Assembly (NCBI GenBank): GCA_021817755.1
Contig: JAKAGC010000277.1
Span: forward strand, 1 to 6,024
Reading direction: 5' to 3'
Source: Acidobacteriota bacterium
GTDB taxonomy: Bacteria > Acidobacteriota > Aminicenantia > UBA2199
Length of the DNA stretch: 6,024 bases
Part shown: positions 5,613 to 6,024 of the stretch, in pieces
How positions within the stretch are numbered: the first letter of the stretch is position 1
Layout of the letters: each line of letters starts with the position of its first letter
Position numbers and translations under genes: made by a program
The notes under the pieces: model-generated
Databases searched by the model: none
What the model was told of the DNA's origin: nothing
What the model saw: only the letters and a program-made list of their open reading frames with translations

Positions 5613-6024
5613 TTAAGCCTTTAATTGTTCCCATAATGTTGAATCTATTCTTTTTATTTCTCCACTAAGTATAGAAGAGGAGAGGATATCTTTTATTTTT
5701 TGTCCCTTTAACGGATGAACAACATCACCTGCGATTTCATTCAGCGGTATCAGAACAAAAGCCCGGTTTGTCATCTCTTTATGCGGAATTTGCAGGTTTT
5801 CCGTATCCATGATTTCCTCCCCAGCCAGGAGAATATCGATATCTATAGTCCGAGGTAGATTGTGAGATACTTTTATATTTCGTCCTTTTTCTTTTTCGAA
5901 TTCTTTAATTTTCTCAAGCAATCGATGTGGCAGAATAGGCGAGTGAAATTCCACAACCCCGTTATAAAAATTCTCAGTTCCAGCCGCCATCCCAACCGGA
6001 GATGTTTCGTATAGAGAAGAAATA
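5613..6024 (-). CDS. folK: 2-amino-4-hydroxy-6-hydroxymethyldihydropteridine pyrophosphokinase (HPPK), 5' partial
   Basis: Cytoplasmic folate-synthesis enzyme that transfers pyrophosphate from ATP to 6-hydroxymethyl-7,8-dihydropterin. The frame is open past the ATG at 5988-5990 to the right edge, and the residues there (SSLYETSPVG, just before that ATG) are the conserved HPPK substrate-binding segment, so that ATG is internal and the true start lies outside; 136 residues are visible. Further matches are NFYNGVVEF, PRTIDIDILL with the two metal-binding aspartates (D50 and D52 counted from the internal Met, matching D95 and D97 of E. coli HPPK), and IPHKEMTNRAFVLIPLNEIA. The catalytic loop reads GRNIKVSHNLPR against GRVRKAERWGPR in E. 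coli: the outer arginines are kept, while the second arginine and the RWG are changed. It is convergent with the membrane protein gene, with no terminator visible between them. Confidence 0.92.
   Translation of the reverse strand, partial: ISSLYETSPVGMAAGTENFYNGVVEFHSPILPHRLLEKIKEFEKEKGRNIKVSHNLPRTIDIDILLAGEEIMDTENLQIPHKEMTNRAFVLIPLNEIAGDVVHPLKGQKIKDILSSSILSGEIKRIDSTLWEQLKA

Noticed and set aside
5605..5616. TAATATTA palindrome (5608-5615) between the convergent genes as a bidirectional terminator
   Set aside because: It is only A and T with no room for a loop, and would not form a stable hairpin.

Overview
The window reads as ordinary chromosomal DNA of an A+T-rich Gram-negative bacterium using the standard bacterial code (TGA acts as a stop). 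The Gram-negative reading rests on two genes: a Wzm/Wzt-type polysaccharide exporter whose ATPase has a C-terminal sugar-recognition domain, and a heptose-1-phosphate adenylyltransferase; both point to lipopolysaccharide or a similar surface glycan. The phylum cannot be fixed from this sequence. There are no tRNA or rRNA genes, CRISPR arrays, insertion sequences or phage genes. Every gap between genes is under 100 bases.

Left block (bases 1-3278, + strand): four tightly packed genes. They are the 3' part of a TrmN6-like tRNA adenine-N6 methyltransferase, the exporter permease (wzm-like), the exporter ATPase (wzt-like) and a stand-alone hldC/rfaE2-like adenylyltransferase. The joints are an 8-base overlap, a 1-base gap and a 1-base TAATG overlap, so they are probably co-transcribed and partly translationally coupled. 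The last three fit one purpose, making and exporting a surface polysaccharide. The tRNA methyltransferase looks like an unrelated passenger.

Middle block (3279-5114, + strand): a gap with a good sigma-70-like promoter (TTGACA at 3282-3287) leads into a PP2C-type Ser/Thr phosphatase, a small FHA (phosphothreonine-binding) protein and a thioredoxin-fold protein with an N-terminal signal or anchor and a CxxS active site. The joints are a 4-base ATGA overlap and a 2-base gap. Phosphatase plus FHA protein suggests a Hanks-type Ser/Thr kinase signalling branch, but no kinase is in the window.

Right block (5115-6024): a gap with a weaker candidate promoter precedes a 134-residue single-span membrane protein that I do not recognise. 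It converges, 8 bases apart, with the 3' part of folK (HPPK, folate synthesis) on the - strand, which runs off the right edge. No convincing intrinsic terminator is visible anywhere.

I found no clear undescribed system. The points most worth a second look are the CxxS thioredoxin in the phosphatase/FHA operon, the matching amphipathic tails at the phosphatase/FHA junction, the unrecognised membrane protein, and the altered catalytic loop of FolK.
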